Source: Treponema sp.
Lineage (GTDB): Bacteria > Spirochaetota > Spirochaetia > Treponematales > Treponemataceae
NCBI GenBank assembly: GCA_012838745.1
Contig: DUOS01000165.1
Span: 1 to 52,014 of the forward strand
Direction of reading: 5' to 3'
DNA: 52,014 nt
The notes beneath the pieces were generated by a model, which saw nothing but the letters and a program-made list of their open reading frames with translations, did not search any database and was not told the DNA's origin. This document shows, piece after piece, positions 25,705-34,624 of this stretch. Position 1 is the first letter of the stretch. Every line of letters starts with the position of its first letter. The position numbers and the translations under genes were made by a program.

Positions 25705-27675
25705 ATGGTCAATCTTGAAAAAATTAAAGAAGCTATGGCTCTTCATTATGAAGAAGATCAATCTCGGGTTTTTATAGAAGTCGAAGCACCAACTCTTGAT
25801 GAAGCTCTGATAGATGCTGCAATTCAGCTTGATGCTTCGAGCAGAGACATAAATTATGAAGTTATCCAAAGAGGTACAACCAGTTTTTTAAGCTTAAACA
25901 AGCGTAACTGGATAATTCGTGCTTATGAAATACAAAAAAAGAGTCGAAAGAAAAAACGAGGTGCTGCAGATGCGGGGGGCGATGGAAGTGCGGCAAGCAG
26001 TGTTCCAATTATCGAAGATAAAAATGGAGACGCCTTTGTATTTTGTTCTCCGGATGGTGTTTATCTTAAAGTAATTCCTCCAGTAGGCAACGGTTCTCAT
26101 GCAACGGTCAAAGAGGCTATAGATCGTATACGTGAACGAGGATTAACTGGTATATCAGAAGAGATGATAGCACCGGTTGTAGATAAAGAATCTGGTACCC
26201 TTACTAAAATCACGTCATTTATACATAATCCTGCACAAGACGCCCTTATGGCTGTAGACATTACCGATCAAGAAATGAAAGCCTCATTGTATGTAACACC
26301 TCCAGGAAATAACGGTGCGGATTTGTCGGTTGACATGATAGTTGCATTCCTTAAAAACAATCGGGTAGTTGCTGGAATTGATGAAAAACGTATTCAGGAA
26401 TTTGTTGATAGACCTATTTATAAACAAAACTACCTTGTAGCTGAAGGAATAAAACCTCAGGACGGTGCAGATGCTCATATTTTGTATAACTTTGAAACAG
26501 ATCGTTCTAAAATTCATCTTAAAGAAACTGCTTCTGGTAACGTCGACTTTAAAGAATTGAATATTGTACAAAATGTTGTAGAGAGTCAGCCTCTAGCTCA
26601 AAAAATTCTTGCAGAACGCGGAAAAGCTGGTAAAACTGTTACTGGTAAGTATTTAGAAGCAAAAAATGGTCATGATATACCTCTTCCTGTTGGAAAAAAC
26701 ACTCGTGTAGCTGAAGACGGCCTTACAATCATTGCTGAAACCAATGGGCAAGTATTAATACTCAACAACAAAATAAACGTTGAACCCATTTTAACCATCG
26801 ACGGAGATGTTTCTCTTAAAACTGGAAATATCATGTTCCTAGGAACTGTGTTTATTTCTGGTAATGTTGAAGACGGATTTTCAGTTAAAGCTTCAGGGAA
26901 TATTGAGGTTAAAGGAACTGTTGGAAAGTCTGAACTAGACGCCGAAGGCGATATCGTGGTGAGTCAAGGAATCGCAGGGAAGGGTGAAGGATATATCCGT
27001 TCTGGGAAAACTATCTGGGCTAAGTTTATTGAAAACACCCGTGTAGAAGCTGGCGAGTTTGTAATTGTATCCGATGGTATTATTAATTCTCAAGTTAGCG
27101 CTAACAGAAAAATTCTTTGCCAGGGAAAGCGTGCTGCAATAATTGGTGGCTCGTTGAGTGCATCAGAAGAGATACATGCAAAAACGTTTGGAAGTTACGG
27201 TGGAGCGAGCGAAACAGTATTGAATGTTGGCTTTGATCCCCACAGTAAGGAACGCCTTGATATACTTGTAAACCACAAACAAACAGCTCAGCGTGAGCTT
27301 GATGATGTTCAGTTAAATTTTAATACCCTTATGACTCAAAAAAAGCAAAAGAAAGATCTATCAGATGAAAAGGAAGCTTCTCTTAAAAAACTTGGCGAGC
27401 GTCAGTATATTCTCCAAACTGAACTAGAAGAAATAGAAGGGGAAATTATTCAAATTCAAACTTATTTGAATACTCTTAAAACAAAAGGTAGAGTTTCTGC
27501 TTCGGTAAAAGTTTTTGCTGGTGTCAAAATTGTTATTCGGGATGTGACTGAAGAAGTACGCACAGATTGTAAGGCAACCACGTTTTATCTGGAAAATGGT
27601 CTAATACGGTATGGAAAATATCAAGGACTGGATGATGATATGAAGAGGGTTCCTAGTGGGTATGCAACCAATTGA
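25705..27675 (+). CDS. fapA: FapA-family (DUF342) polymer-assembly-like protein
   Basis: A 656-residue protein. Residues about 1-60 resemble the Jag N-terminal domain (EVEAPTLDEALIDAAIQLDA). A middle region leads into a Gly/Val-rich repeated beta-helix (about 375-500, with DGDVSLKTGNIMFLGTVFIS and SVKASGNIEVKGTV) typical of DUF342/FapA. A coiled coil follows at about 530-605. The family is tied to flagellar operons in spirochaetes and Firmicutes, but its biochemical role is unsettled; names such as FapA come from weak links to polymer assembly. It is 17 bases downstream of the sigma gene. Confidence 0.85.
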   Translation: MVNLEKIKEAMALHYEEDQSRVFIEVEAPTLDEALIDAAIQLDASSRDINYEVIQRGTTSFLSLNKRNWIIRAYEIQKKSRKKKRGAADAGGDGSAASSVPIIEDKNGDAFVFCSPDGVYLKVIPPVGNGSHATVKEAIDRIRERGLTGISEEMIAPVVDKESGTLTKITSFIHNPAQDALMAVDITDQEMKASLYVTPPGNNGADLSVDMIVAFLKNNRVVAGIDEKRIQEFVDRPIYKQNYLVAEGIKPQDGADAHILYNFETDRSKIHLKETASGNVDFKELNIVQNVVESQPLAQKILAERGKAGKTVTGKYLEAKNGHDIPLPVGKNTRVAEDGLTIIAETNGQVLILNNKINVEPILTIDGDVSLKTGNIMFLGTVFISGNVEDGFSVKASGNIEVKGTVGKSELDAEGDIVVSQGIAGKGEGYIRSGKTIWAKFIENTRVEAGEFVIVSDGIINSQVSANRKILCQGKRAAIIGGSLSASEEIHAKTFGSYGGASETVLNVGFDPHSKERLDILVNHKQTAQRELDDVQLNFNTLMTQKKQKKDLSDEKEASLKKLGERQYILQTELEEIEGEIIQIQTYLNTLKTKGRVSASVKVFAGVKIVIRDVTEEVRTDCKATTFYLENGLIRYGKYQGLDDDMKRVPSGYATN

Positions 27676-27994
27676 TTTACAAACTTTATATTCTCAAATG
27701 GAAAAGGTGGGTAAGGCGCAGGGACAGCAGCAAGCTGCGGTACAAAATGCAAGAGATGCAGAGCTAGTAAAAAACCGTGAAGAAGCAGAGAAGCGAGTAA
27801 AAACTGTACAAGAAACAGATGCTGGTGAAGAAGTTGCTGGGATACGTCGCGGGCATCAAGATAAAGCTGGTGAAGCTTTACAAGACGGCACTGAACAACA
27901 AGATGAAAATAACGAGACTGAAACAACAGAAACTCATTCTCAAGAAATAATTCGTGATCCCGATTTAGGATCTAAAATTGATATTTCAGGATAA
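27656..27994 (+). CDS. Small charged protein of the flagellar operon, unknown function
   Basis: A 112-residue protein with an N-terminal MGMQPIDLQTLYSQMEKVGK and a hydrophilic, Gln/Glu-rich remainder that probably forms a helix (AEKRVKTVQETDAGEEVAGI). It starts at GTG 27656, six bases after AAGAGGG, and overlaps the fapA-like stop by 20 bases. An ATG six bases later is a weaker alternative. I do not recognise a domain. The overlap and tight packing suggest it is co-translated with its neighbours. Confidence 0.75.
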   Translation: MGMQPIDLQTLYSQMEKVGKAQGQQQAAVQNARDAELVKNREEAEKRVKTVQETDAGEEVAGIRRGHQDKAGEALQDGTEQQDENNETETTETHSQEIIRDPDLGSKIDISG

Positions 27995-27997
27995 AAA

Positions 27998-28579
27998 ATG
28001 AACGCTTGGTTTTATTTTGCGCTTTTTCTCATGTCTGCAAATCTAGTTATTATGTTTATTTTATATCTCCGTATAAAAGAACGTTTTTCTGAAAAACGTA
28101 TTCTCTCTGATATACGTTTTGAGATTGATAAGCTCATAATAGATTTAGGGCGAGAAACAGACCGCTCCGTTGCTATTTTGGAAGACCGAATACTTGCTAC
28201 TCAACAACTCATAGACAAAGCAGATAAAAGAATTTTACTTGCAGATCAAGAAACAACAAAACGCATGAATCAGCCACAAATACCTCCCCACAAAACAGTT
28301 CAAGAATCTTCGATTCAAATAGAAAAACCGAGTGTTATTCCAAATAAGATACAGGTTAACGAAAATGTACCGATCGAAAACCGAGCAGAACCAGTAACCA
28401 TCTATACGCGCCCGATGATTACGCGTAGAGAAATACAGATTGAGCAGGAAGTGCCGATAAAAGAGCGGGTTATGGAAATGGCTCGCAAGGATATTTCCCA
28501 GCAAATGATTGCAACAACCCTTTCTGTTTCACTGGGTGAGGTTGAGCTTATATTAAACATGAATAATTCAAGTCTTTAG
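27998..28579 (+). CDS. Membrane-anchored coiled-coil protein, DUF6115-like
   Basis: A 193-residue protein. It has one N-terminal membrane helix (about residues 4-24), a coiled coil (about 30-90) and a polar linker. A small C-terminal helical domain follows (IKERVMEMARKDISQQMIAT then LSVSLGEVELILNM), which looks like a helix-turn-helix of the DUF6115 type seen near flagellar genes in Firmicutes. The function is unknown. It may be a motor-associated scaffold rather than a DNA binder, given the membrane anchor. It is three bases after the previous gene. Confidence 0.75.
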   Translation: MNAWFYFALFLMSANLVIMFILYLRIKERFSEKRILSDIRFEIDKLIIDLGRETDRSVAILEDRILATQQLIDKADKRILLADQETTKRMNQPQIPPHKTVQESSIQIEKPSVIPNKIQVNENVPIENRAEPVTIYTRPMITRREIQIEQEVPIKERVMEMARKDISQQMIATTLSVSLGEVELILNMNNSSL

Positions 28580-28602
28580 TGGGAATGTCGATATTTGTAT
28601 AG

Positions 28603-29421
28603 ATGGTATCGACAGAAAAATGTTACGAAACAAATAATTTTTCCGTTCTCGAATGTGTTAAAGATAGTGGCGAGTGGTTTTATCGTGTATGCATATATGC
28701 CCAGCGAGCCCCGTATCTATCTGCTGACGCAGGTATTATACGTATGCGCGTATTATTGGGTTTTATCGAATCACGGTCTGTGGTTATTGATGCAACAATC
28801 AAGTCTGAAGGAACTCTTCAGTATCTTTCTATAATTTGTGCTTCAGGAGCGGATCCCGTACTGTTTTCTCGAATAATGTCTAAGACTGCGCCGGGAGCTA
28901 TACTTGAAGAACTTTCTCCGGAAAAAACAAGTGAATATGTAACCGCATCAGCTTTGCGAAAAGAAAATAGTATTCCCATTCCGCGCTCCAGTTCCATGCA
29001 AAGTGTAATGGAATCTCGCACAGTCCTCCTTTCTCTTTTGATAGAATATCGTGCTTTGATTGCAGAATGCAAATCATTTATTGAATCAGATAGGGTAAGC
29101 TTTCAAAATGATGGCCTTTCTGAAACAAGTTCAAATTTAACAATTCCGTTTTTATTTTTTGAAGTTGACGGTATCGTTCATGGAATCCCAGAATTCCAGA
29201 TTGAATCTATGAGCCTCGGGGGCGGAGGTCAACATATTATTCATGTGGCCTATATTTTTGGCCCCAGAGTTGTTTTGTGCGACGATATCCTAACCGTTCA
29301 GGATGTAGATATAGTTCATTGTCAAATCCAGAAAAAAATTAAAAAAGGCTATTACGAGGCTCGAGTAAAAAACACTAGAGAAGCAGAAAAGTTTGTACTT
29401 GTAGTACCTTCATTTCTATAA
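28603..29421 (+). CDS. Uncharacterised protein, possible divergent CheW-like C-terminus
   Basis: A 272-residue soluble protein without signal or membrane helix. Residues about 1-110 are mixed alpha/beta (LLGFIESRSVVIDATIKSEG). A Ser-rich linker leads to residues about 180-255 (LFFEVDGIVHGIPEFQIESM, then HIIHVAYIFGPRVVLCDDIL). The strand pattern and the 'f.vdg..ygIp...i.si' opening recall a CheW-like fold, but the evidence is thin. The ribosome-binding site is weak. As the last protein gene of the flagellar run it may link motor and signalling; I cannot assign a function. Confidence 0.7.
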   Translation: MVSTEKCYETNNFSVLECVKDSGEWFYRVCIYAQRAPYLSADAGIIRMRVLLGFIESRSVVIDATIKSEGTLQYLSIICASGADPVLFSRIMSKTAPGAILEELSPEKTSEYVTASALRKENSIPIPRSSSMQSVMESRTVLLSLLIEYRALIAECKSFIESDRVSFQNDGLSETSSNLTIPFLFFEVDGIVHGIPEFQIESMSLGGGGQHIIHVAYIFGPRVVLCDDILTVQDVDIVHCQIQKKIKKGYYEARVKNTREAEKFVLVVPSFL

Positions 29422-29425
29422 GCAC

Positions 29426-29455
29426 TTGACTATTTTCATCGAAAAATGGTATAAA
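29426..29455 (+). promoter_or_regulatory. Promoter of tRNA-Phe
   Basis: TTGACT (29426-29431), an 18-bp spacer and TATAAA (29450-29455) end 11 bp before the mature tRNA. It is close to the sigma70 consensus. Confidence 0.65.
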
Positions 29456-29466
29456 ACTCCTGCAAC

Positions 29467-29539
29467 GCCGTTGTAGCTCAGTTGGTAGAGCAATGGACTG
29501 AAAATCCATGTGTCGACAGTTCAATTCTGTCCGACGGCA
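29467..29539 (+). tRNA. tRNA-Phe (GAA)
   Basis: The 73-nt cloverleaf folds without bulges. The acceptor stem GCCGTTG pairs with CGACGGC with one G-U, and the D arm is GCTC/GAGC. The anticodon arm ATGGA-CTGAAAA-TCCAT has anticodon GAA, and the T arm is GACAG-TTCAATT-CTGTC, followed by discriminator A. The 3' CCA is not encoded and must be added after transcription. Confidence 0.97.
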
Positions 29540-29549
29540 TCATTGCGAA

Positions 29550-29580
29550 GGCTTCCGGATATTCCGGGAGCCTTTTTTTT
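29550..29580 (+). terminator. Intrinsic terminator after tRNA-Phe
   Basis: A 10-bp stem, GGCTTCCGGA/TCCGGGAGCC with one G-U and a 3-nt loop, is followed by eight T residues. It probably also ends readthrough from the flagellar operon, for which no earlier terminator was seen. Confidence 0.9.
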
Positions 29581-29643
29581 GGCTTGTTAGGTTTTTTCAA
29601 ATTCTAGCCGAAACTAATGATATACTAATTAAGAGGGACTAGA

Positions 29644-30549
29644 ATGACTATTGCATTGTTTTATACAGAAAAGAACGCAGAGATTGCTCGAAGCCTCGGC
29701 GCTATCATGGAAAAATATGATTTTCCTGTACACTACTTTAATACTTCAGGCAGCCAAGATTCTAATGAGGATCCCGCAGTCCATATTGTTCTTCCTTCGG
29801 ATATAAGTCATGTCCTTTTTATATACTCTACTGATGAAGCTTCCCGTAGGTATTATTATTTTTATTCTGGGTTTTGTTTGGGTAAGGGGTTGCGTTTTTT
29901 ACTTTTAGATACTGAGAACATTAAAGATAAAAATGATCCATTTATTCATCTAGGAACGATGCTTACTGCAGACACCTTTGAGGAATTCATCTTATCGGAA
30001 AAAATTCGTTTTGGTCAGGAAGAAAAAGTTCGACGAGCTAAAGAGCGGTTGTTAGAACGAGGTATTAGCTGTTTCCCAGAAAGCTTTATTACCGTTGTTC
30101 TTTCTGGTGATGTATCCTCAGCTCGTATTTTTCTAGAGGCTGGTTTTAGCTCCTCCCTTCGGGATGTTCGTGGTGTTTCAATTCTTTCGCTTGCTGTTCG
30201 AGCCCAATATCCAGACATGGTACGACTCCTTTTAGATTCGGGTGCCAATGTAAACGATATAGCCTTAGACCGTGGATATTCACCGCTTATGGATGCCGCA
30301 CAAAAAAGCGATGAGGTTATGTGCCGTCTCCTCCTTGAATATGGGGCTAATGTAAACTTGATAAGCAAAGATGAACAAACTGCACTTATTCTTTGTGCGG
30401 GCAGAGGCGATGAGAAAATATCAACCCTTCTTTTTGATCACGGTGCAGATCCTACAGTAAAAGATGCGCTTGGCATGTCTGCTCAGGGCTATGCCGCCTT
30501 GTTTAAAAATGAAAAACTTACGGAGCTTTTCAATACCCCGCGCCCATGA
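29644..30549 (+). CDS. Ankyrin-repeat protein with alpha/beta N-terminal domain
   Basis: A 301-residue protein. Residues about 1-120 form an alternating alpha/beta region (MTIALFYTEKNAEIARSLGA, HVLFIYSTDEASRRYYYFYS, LRFLLLD) that loosely recalls a TIR-like or flavodoxin-like fold; this is inference. From about 150 to the end are four ankyrin repeats (SILSLAVRAQYPDMVRLLLD, YSPLMDAAQKSDEVMCRLLL and so on). There is no signal peptide, so it is probably cytoplasmic. It leads the murG cluster with an AAGAGGG site and only 12 bp to murG. The repeats suggest protein binding. Confidence 0.85.
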   Translation: MTIALFYTEKNAEIARSLGAIMEKYDFPVHYFNTSGSQDSNEDPAVHIVLPSDISHVLFIYSTDEASRRYYYFYSGFCLGKGLRFLLLDTENIKDKNDPFIHLGTMLTADTFEEFILSEKIRFGQEEKVRRAKERLLERGISCFPESFITVVLSGDVSSARIFLEAGFSSSLRDVRGVSILSLAVRAQYPDMVRLLLDSGANVNDIALDRGYSPLMDAAQKSDEVMCRLLLEYGANVNLISKDEQTALILCAGRGDEKISTLLFDHGADPTVKDALGMSAQGYAALFKNEKLTELFNTPRP

Positions 30550-30561
30550 TACACTCGGTTT

Positions 30562-31692
30562 ATGAACAGTTTGGTTTTTGTAGGTGGCGGCACTGGTGGG
30601 CATATTTTCCCTGGTCTTGCGGTCATAGAAGCATTAAAAGAAATAACCCCTGATAGCAATATAGTTTGGCTTGGTTCTTCCCGCGGTATGGATCGTTCTA
30701 TCGTTGAATCCGCTGGTGTATCATTTTATGGGATTCCCTCTGGAAAATTTAGACGTTATTTCAGTTTTAAAAATATTACCGATCTTTTTAGAATTTTCGT
30801 TGGTTTTTTTGTGGCTCTGTACCATCTTAAAAAACTAAAACCTCTCGTAGTTTTTTCTAAAGGCGGGTTTGTTAGTGTTCCTCCCTGCTACGCTGCGGCC
30901 TTGCTCGGTATTCCTGTTTTAACTCACGAGTGTGATTTTACACCGGGGCTTGCAACGCGTCTTAATGCTCGCGTTGCTAAGAAAATTTTTATATCTTATG
31001 AAGAAACTGTTTCTTATCTTGCTCAACGGTATCAGTCTTTAGCCGAATATACCGGTAACCCCGTTCGTTCCGCTTTTTACCATACTAATCCCGCAAAGGG
31101 TCGCCAATTCCTTGGTTTTTCCGATAAAAATACTCCGGTTGTTTTTGTCCAGGGAGGTAGTCTTGGTGCACGCCAGATAAATGAACTTACTGTTTCTATT
31201 GCTCGTAGATTGAGTGAACATTGTTTTATTGTGCATCAAACTGGTGCGGGAAACAGAGATGCAGCGCTAGAGGAAGAACAGCATAGTACTTCTGGGAAAT
31301 ATCGATCTTTTGAGTTTATTAGGGAAGAAATGCCCCATGTCCTTTCCTGTGCCGACCTCGTGGTTTCTCGTGCAGGAGCCAATAGTGTTTGGGAATGCGC
31401 AACTGCAGGGAAGCCCATGGTTCTCATTCCTCTCGAGGCATCAGGTTCTCGGGGTGATCAAATTGATAATGCTCGTTTTTATGAAGAACGTGGTGCTGCA
31501 ACTGTGCTTGGTGGTAGCCATTCTACCGCGGAAAATCTCTATGTGACTATTAAAGAATTGCTTGATAATTCTGAAAAACTTGCAACAATGGCAGAAAAAT
31601 CAGCTCAACTCGGTAAGATCCAAGCGTCCCATGTTCTTGCAAAGAAAATCCTCGAAACTGCGGGGTTATCTGTGAGCGGAGAAGCTCAGTGA
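30562..31692 (+). CDS. murG: UDP-GlcNAc transferase MurG (lipid II synthesis)
   Basis: A 376-residue glycosyltransferase that adds GlcNAc to lipid I on the inner face of the membrane, making lipid II for peptidoglycan. The first glycine loop FVGGGTGGHIFPGLAVIEAL is diagnostic. VFSKGGFVSVPPCYAAALLG (membrane side) and VQGGSLGARQIN open the C-terminal half. The donor-binding segment (VVSRAGANSVWECATAGKP, then PLEASGSRGDQIDNARFY) is intact. Its stop overlaps the GTG of the next gene. Confidence 0.97.
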   Translation: MNSLVFVGGGTGGHIFPGLAVIEALKEITPDSNIVWLGSSRGMDRSIVESAGVSFYGIPSGKFRRYFSFKNITDLFRIFVGFFVALYHLKKLKPLVVFSKGGFVSVPPCYAAALLGIPVLTHECDFTPGLATRLNARVAKKIFISYEETVSYLAQRYQSLAEYTGNPVRSAFYHTNPAKGRQFLGFSDKNTPVVFVQGGSLGARQINELTVSIARRLSEHCFIVHQTGAGNRDAALEEEQHSTSGKYRSFEFIREEMPHVLSCADLVVSRAGANSVWECATAGKPMVLIPLEASGSRGDQIDNARFYEERGAATVLGGSHSTAENLYVTIKELLDNSEKLATMAEKSAQLGKIQASHVLAKKILETAGLSVSGEAQ

Positions 31693-32177
31693 ATATTACC
31701 GCATTTGATATTGTGCTTCTGTTGGTTATTTTTTTCTTTATAATAAAGGTTACTCTATCGGGTTTCGTAGCCGAGTTTTTTTCAAAAGCTGCAGTAGTAC
31801 TCGGCGGTATCTCGGCTGTTGTTTTTTACCATACTCTCTCAACTCATATCGAACCGATTATTGGTCCACATGCCTATCCAGGGCTTGTTTCTTTTTTAAT
31901 TATTTTTCTAGTAGTATATTTATTAGTTAAGATAATACAGCGTATTGTAGGTAGCGCGTTTCAGGGGGATTCCATGGTAAACCTAGACCGTTCCCTTGGG
32001 TTTTTCTTAGGTATTGCCGAGGGACTACTTGTGGTAGCGCTTATAATTATCATTTTAAATGATCAGCCGTGGTTTAACATAACCAACCTAACCGAGGGAA
32101 GTTTTTTTTACCGGATTTTTAGACCCTTCGCGTTTAGCAGTACTGCCTTAATTCCGGTGCTCATACCCGGATATTAA
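31689..32177 (+). CDS. cvpA: CvpA-family membrane protein
   Basis: A 162-residue protein with four hydrophobic helices and the family pattern: an N-terminal FDIVLLLVIFFFIIKVTLSG, a middle segment around YLLVKIIQRIVGS, and LDRSLGFFLGIAEGLLVVAL. CvpA was first linked to colicin V production. In other bacteria it affects envelope stability and bile or stress resistance; the mechanism is unknown. It starts at a GTG overlapping the murG stop, so translation is coupled. Confidence 0.85.
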   Translation: MNITAFDIVLLLVIFFFIIKVTLSGFVAEFFSKAAVVLGGISAVVFYHTLSTHIEPIIGPHAYPGLVSFLIIFLVVYLLVKIIQRIVGSAFQGDSMVNLDRSLGFFLGIAEGLLVVALIIIILNDQPWFNITNLTEGSFFYRIFRPFAFSSTALIPVLIPGY

Positions 32178-32204
32178 ACCTGTAGGGAGGATTCTTAAAA
32201 TATC

Positions 32205-33458
32205 ATGTTTGAAAACTTACTGGCACAGCCAGCCGCAACCTTACTTATAAACGATATCAAAACAAAAAAGCTTCCTCAGTCCATACTGTTTTCAGGAGAA
32301 GGTGCCTCAGGTAAACTTACTGCTGCTCTTGAGCTTGCACGAACACTTTCTTGTTTAGAAGGCACTGCTTTATGGGCTTGTTCTTGTTCTTCTTGTCAAA
32401 AACATCGTCAGCTTATACATCCTGATCTTTTGCTTGCAGGCCCTAAAGATTGTCTACCAGAAATAAGATCAGCAGCTGCGGCGTTTTTACGAAATGGCCA
32501 ATCAGCATCCCGATTTCTTTTTATTCGTTCTATTAGAAAACTTATTCTCCGTTTTGATCCAGTTCTTTATCAAGGGGATGAAGCTCGCTATTCCAAGGCG
32601 TTTGCTTCATTGAGCAATCTCGGAGAAGACATGGAAGATTTTGAACGAATGAGCTATCAGGAAACAGACAGGGATAAACTAGAAAAGAAAGTTGCATCTC
32701 TCGTTTCCGAAGCGGAAAAGTTAGAAACAACCGCCATGTACGAAACAATTCCTGTTTCTATGATTCGAAAAATTTCAACGTGGACACATCTTGCCCCCTA
32801 TGGTAAAAAAAAGACTGTAATTATTGAACGAGCCGACCGCATGCAAGATTCAGCTCGAAATGCCTTTTTAAAGATTCTCGAAGAACCTCCTAAAGATGTT
32901 GTATTTATATTAACAACTTCTCGTCGTGGGGCTATCTTGCCAACTATTTTATCTCGAGTACGAACCTACGGTTTTATTCGTAGATCCTTAGATATACAGC
33001 ATTCTGTTATTACTCGGGTGTTTCATGATACCCCCCAAGAGGGAGAAACGCTTTCTCACTACTTTAATCGTTTCTTACCAGTTTCACCTGAACACATTAC
33101 TTCTTCCGCCGTTAACTTTTTATCACTTGTTTTTAGTGATGCTGTTTTAGAAGGCAAGGAACCTCCAACGAGTTTGAAATCAATCCTTCCAGAGACTGAA
33201 TACGATGATAGTATTTCTTCTCTTGTTAAAGGTCTCAATAAGTGCAAGCCCGATGTTATATGGCGGAACTTCCTTGTGGCTCTTAATGAATGCCTTAGAA
33301 GCTCTCTGCGAAGTGATTCGGTATCTACTCGCGATATAAAAATCTTTACCCTTTGGACCGATAGGATCCGCGAGTTATTTGCTCTCGTTGATATTTATAA
33401 TCTTACTCCTGTTGCGGCACTAGAACGCCTTTCTGTGGAGATGCGCAACGCCCTATGA
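32205..33458 (+). CDS. holB: DNA polymerase III clamp-loader subunit (delta'/gamma type)
   Basis: A 417-residue AAA+ clamp-loader protein. The N-terminal part has a P-loop-like SGEGASGKLTAALELARTL and a four-Cys zinc module (SCLEG through ACSCSSCQKH, then HPDLLLAGP). VIIERADRMQDSARNAFLKI and LEEPPKDVVFILTTS with LPTILSRVR are the usual delta'/gamma core. The lysine in the P-loop is retained, which is not typical of enteric delta', so the protein could bind ATP. An insert at about residues 105-175 is charged and unusual. Its end overlaps the kinase start by four bases. Confidence 0.85.
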   Translation: MFENLLAQPAATLLINDIKTKKLPQSILFSGEGASGKLTAALELARTLSCLEGTALWACSCSSCQKHRQLIHPDLLLAGPKDCLPEIRSAAAAFLRNGQSASRFLFIRSIRKLILRFDPVLYQGDEARYSKAFASLSNLGEDMEDFERMSYQETDRDKLEKKVASLVSEAEKLETTAMYETIPVSMIRKISTWTHLAPYGKKKTVIIERADRMQDSARNAFLKILEEPPKDVVFILTTSRRGAILPTILSRVRTYGFIRRSLDIQHSVITRVFHDTPQEGETLSHYFNRFLPVSPEHITSSAVNFLSLVFSDAVLEGKEPPTSLKSILPETEYDDSISSLVKGLNKCKPDVIWRNFLVALNECLRSSLRSDSVSTRDIKIFTLWTDRIRELFALVDIYNLTPVAALERLSVEMRNAL

Positions 33459-34624
33459 GAGAATTTATTCGCCGTGCATTGCAAAAAACCTCACGTATGA
33501 ATGTAGAACAAGTACAGAGCTTACTATCTCTTGTTACCGAAGAATACGAGATGTTAGATGCGGTGCTCGATTCCTTGAGCACTGGATTGCTCATTTGCGA
33601 TTCTTTTCATGTTATTGTTCAAAATAATAAGGCAGCTACACGAATTCTTCCCTTAGAATACCACGATATGCAGGAGAAACCTGTTTGGACATGTATTAAG
33701 GATGTGGATATTGCAACTTTTGTTGAAGAAACCATAGAACAAAAAGAAACAGTAACTACGCGTGAGTTTCTCCTAACTGGTGACAATAATCCTCGAATAT
33801 TGAGTATCAGTGTTATGCCCTTAGTTAAGAGTAAACGTGTACGCGGCACTATCGTATCCATAGAAGATGTTACCAGTAAGAAAAAAGAAGAATTAAAAAA
33901 TCGAAGGTTAGAAAGTCTTGCAAGTTTAACGAGTTTAGCGGCGAACGTAGCCCATGAAATAAAAAATCCACTTGGTTCGATTAGTATTCATGTTCAATTA
34001 GTGCGAAAGACAATTCAAAAGCTTTTTGATGGCGATACAGGTTCAATTTATAAGTATCTTGATGTAGTAGACGAAGAAATGGAACGATTAAACAAGATAG
34101 TCGTTGATTTTCTTTTTGCTGTAAGGCCTTTAACCTTTGAGTTTACTGCACTCGATGTAAATGAGCTTGCTGCAGATCTTGCTGAATTTTTAACGGAAGA
34201 ATTTTCCCAAGCATCAATCAAACTTGATTGTGATCTTGCAAAAGACATTCCTAATATCCAAGGAGATGAACGTTTCCTTCGTCAGATGCTTTTAAATCTT
34301 CTAAATAACGCCAAGGCAGCCATACCCGAAGGTGGCGTTGTGCGTCTTGCGACGGAGAGTGATGATGATTTTGTAAGTATCATCATAGAAGATTCAGGCA
34401 AGGGTATTCCTGACGATCTAGTTAACAAGATTTTTGAGCCGTATTTTACCACTAAAATAGATGGGACAGGTCTTGGATTGACCATGGTTTACAAGGTAAT
34501 AAAAGGGCACGGTGGCGATATCAATGTACAATCTCAGCTAGGCGTGGGCACTCGTTTTACTGTTCTGTTGCCTATTCTCCGGCGAGCTCAAAGAATGCTT
34601 GAGTATGAGGAGTTCCAGGAATAA
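33455..34624 (+). CDS. atoS: PAS-domain sensor histidine kinase (NtrB/AtoS-like)
   Basis: A 389-residue soluble kinase with no membrane helix. A PAS domain (about residues 25-135) holds VLDSLSTGLLICDSFHVIVQ. The phosphoacceptor His167 is in VAHEIKNPLGSISIHVQLVR. The ATPase domain shows the N box LLNLLNNAKAAIPEGG, G1 DSGKGIPDDL, F box IFEPYFTTK and G2 GTGLGLTMVYKVIKGHGG. It should phosphorylate the regulator encoded by the next gene, whose ATG shares its last base. The signal is unknown and probably cytoplasmic. The symbol follows the T. pallidum name, as I recall it. Confidence 0.92.
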   Translation: MREFIRRALQKTSRMNVEQVQSLLSLVTEEYEMLDAVLDSLSTGLLICDSFHVIVQNNKAATRILPLEYHDMQEKPVWTCIKDVDIATFVEETIEQKETVTTREFLLTGDNNPRILSISVMPLVKSKRVRGTIVSIEDVTSKKKEELKNRRLESLASLTSLAANVAHEIKNPLGSISIHVQLVRKTIQKLFDGDTGSIYKYLDVVDEEMERLNKIVVDFLFAVRPLTFEFTALDVNELAADLAEFLTEEFSQASIKLDCDLAKDIPNIQGDERFLRQMLLNLLNNAKAAIPEGGVVRLATESDDDFVSIIIEDSGKGIPDDLVNKIFEPYFTTKIDGTGLGLTMVYKVIKGHGGDINVQSQLGVGTRFTVLLPILRRAQRMLEYEEFQE

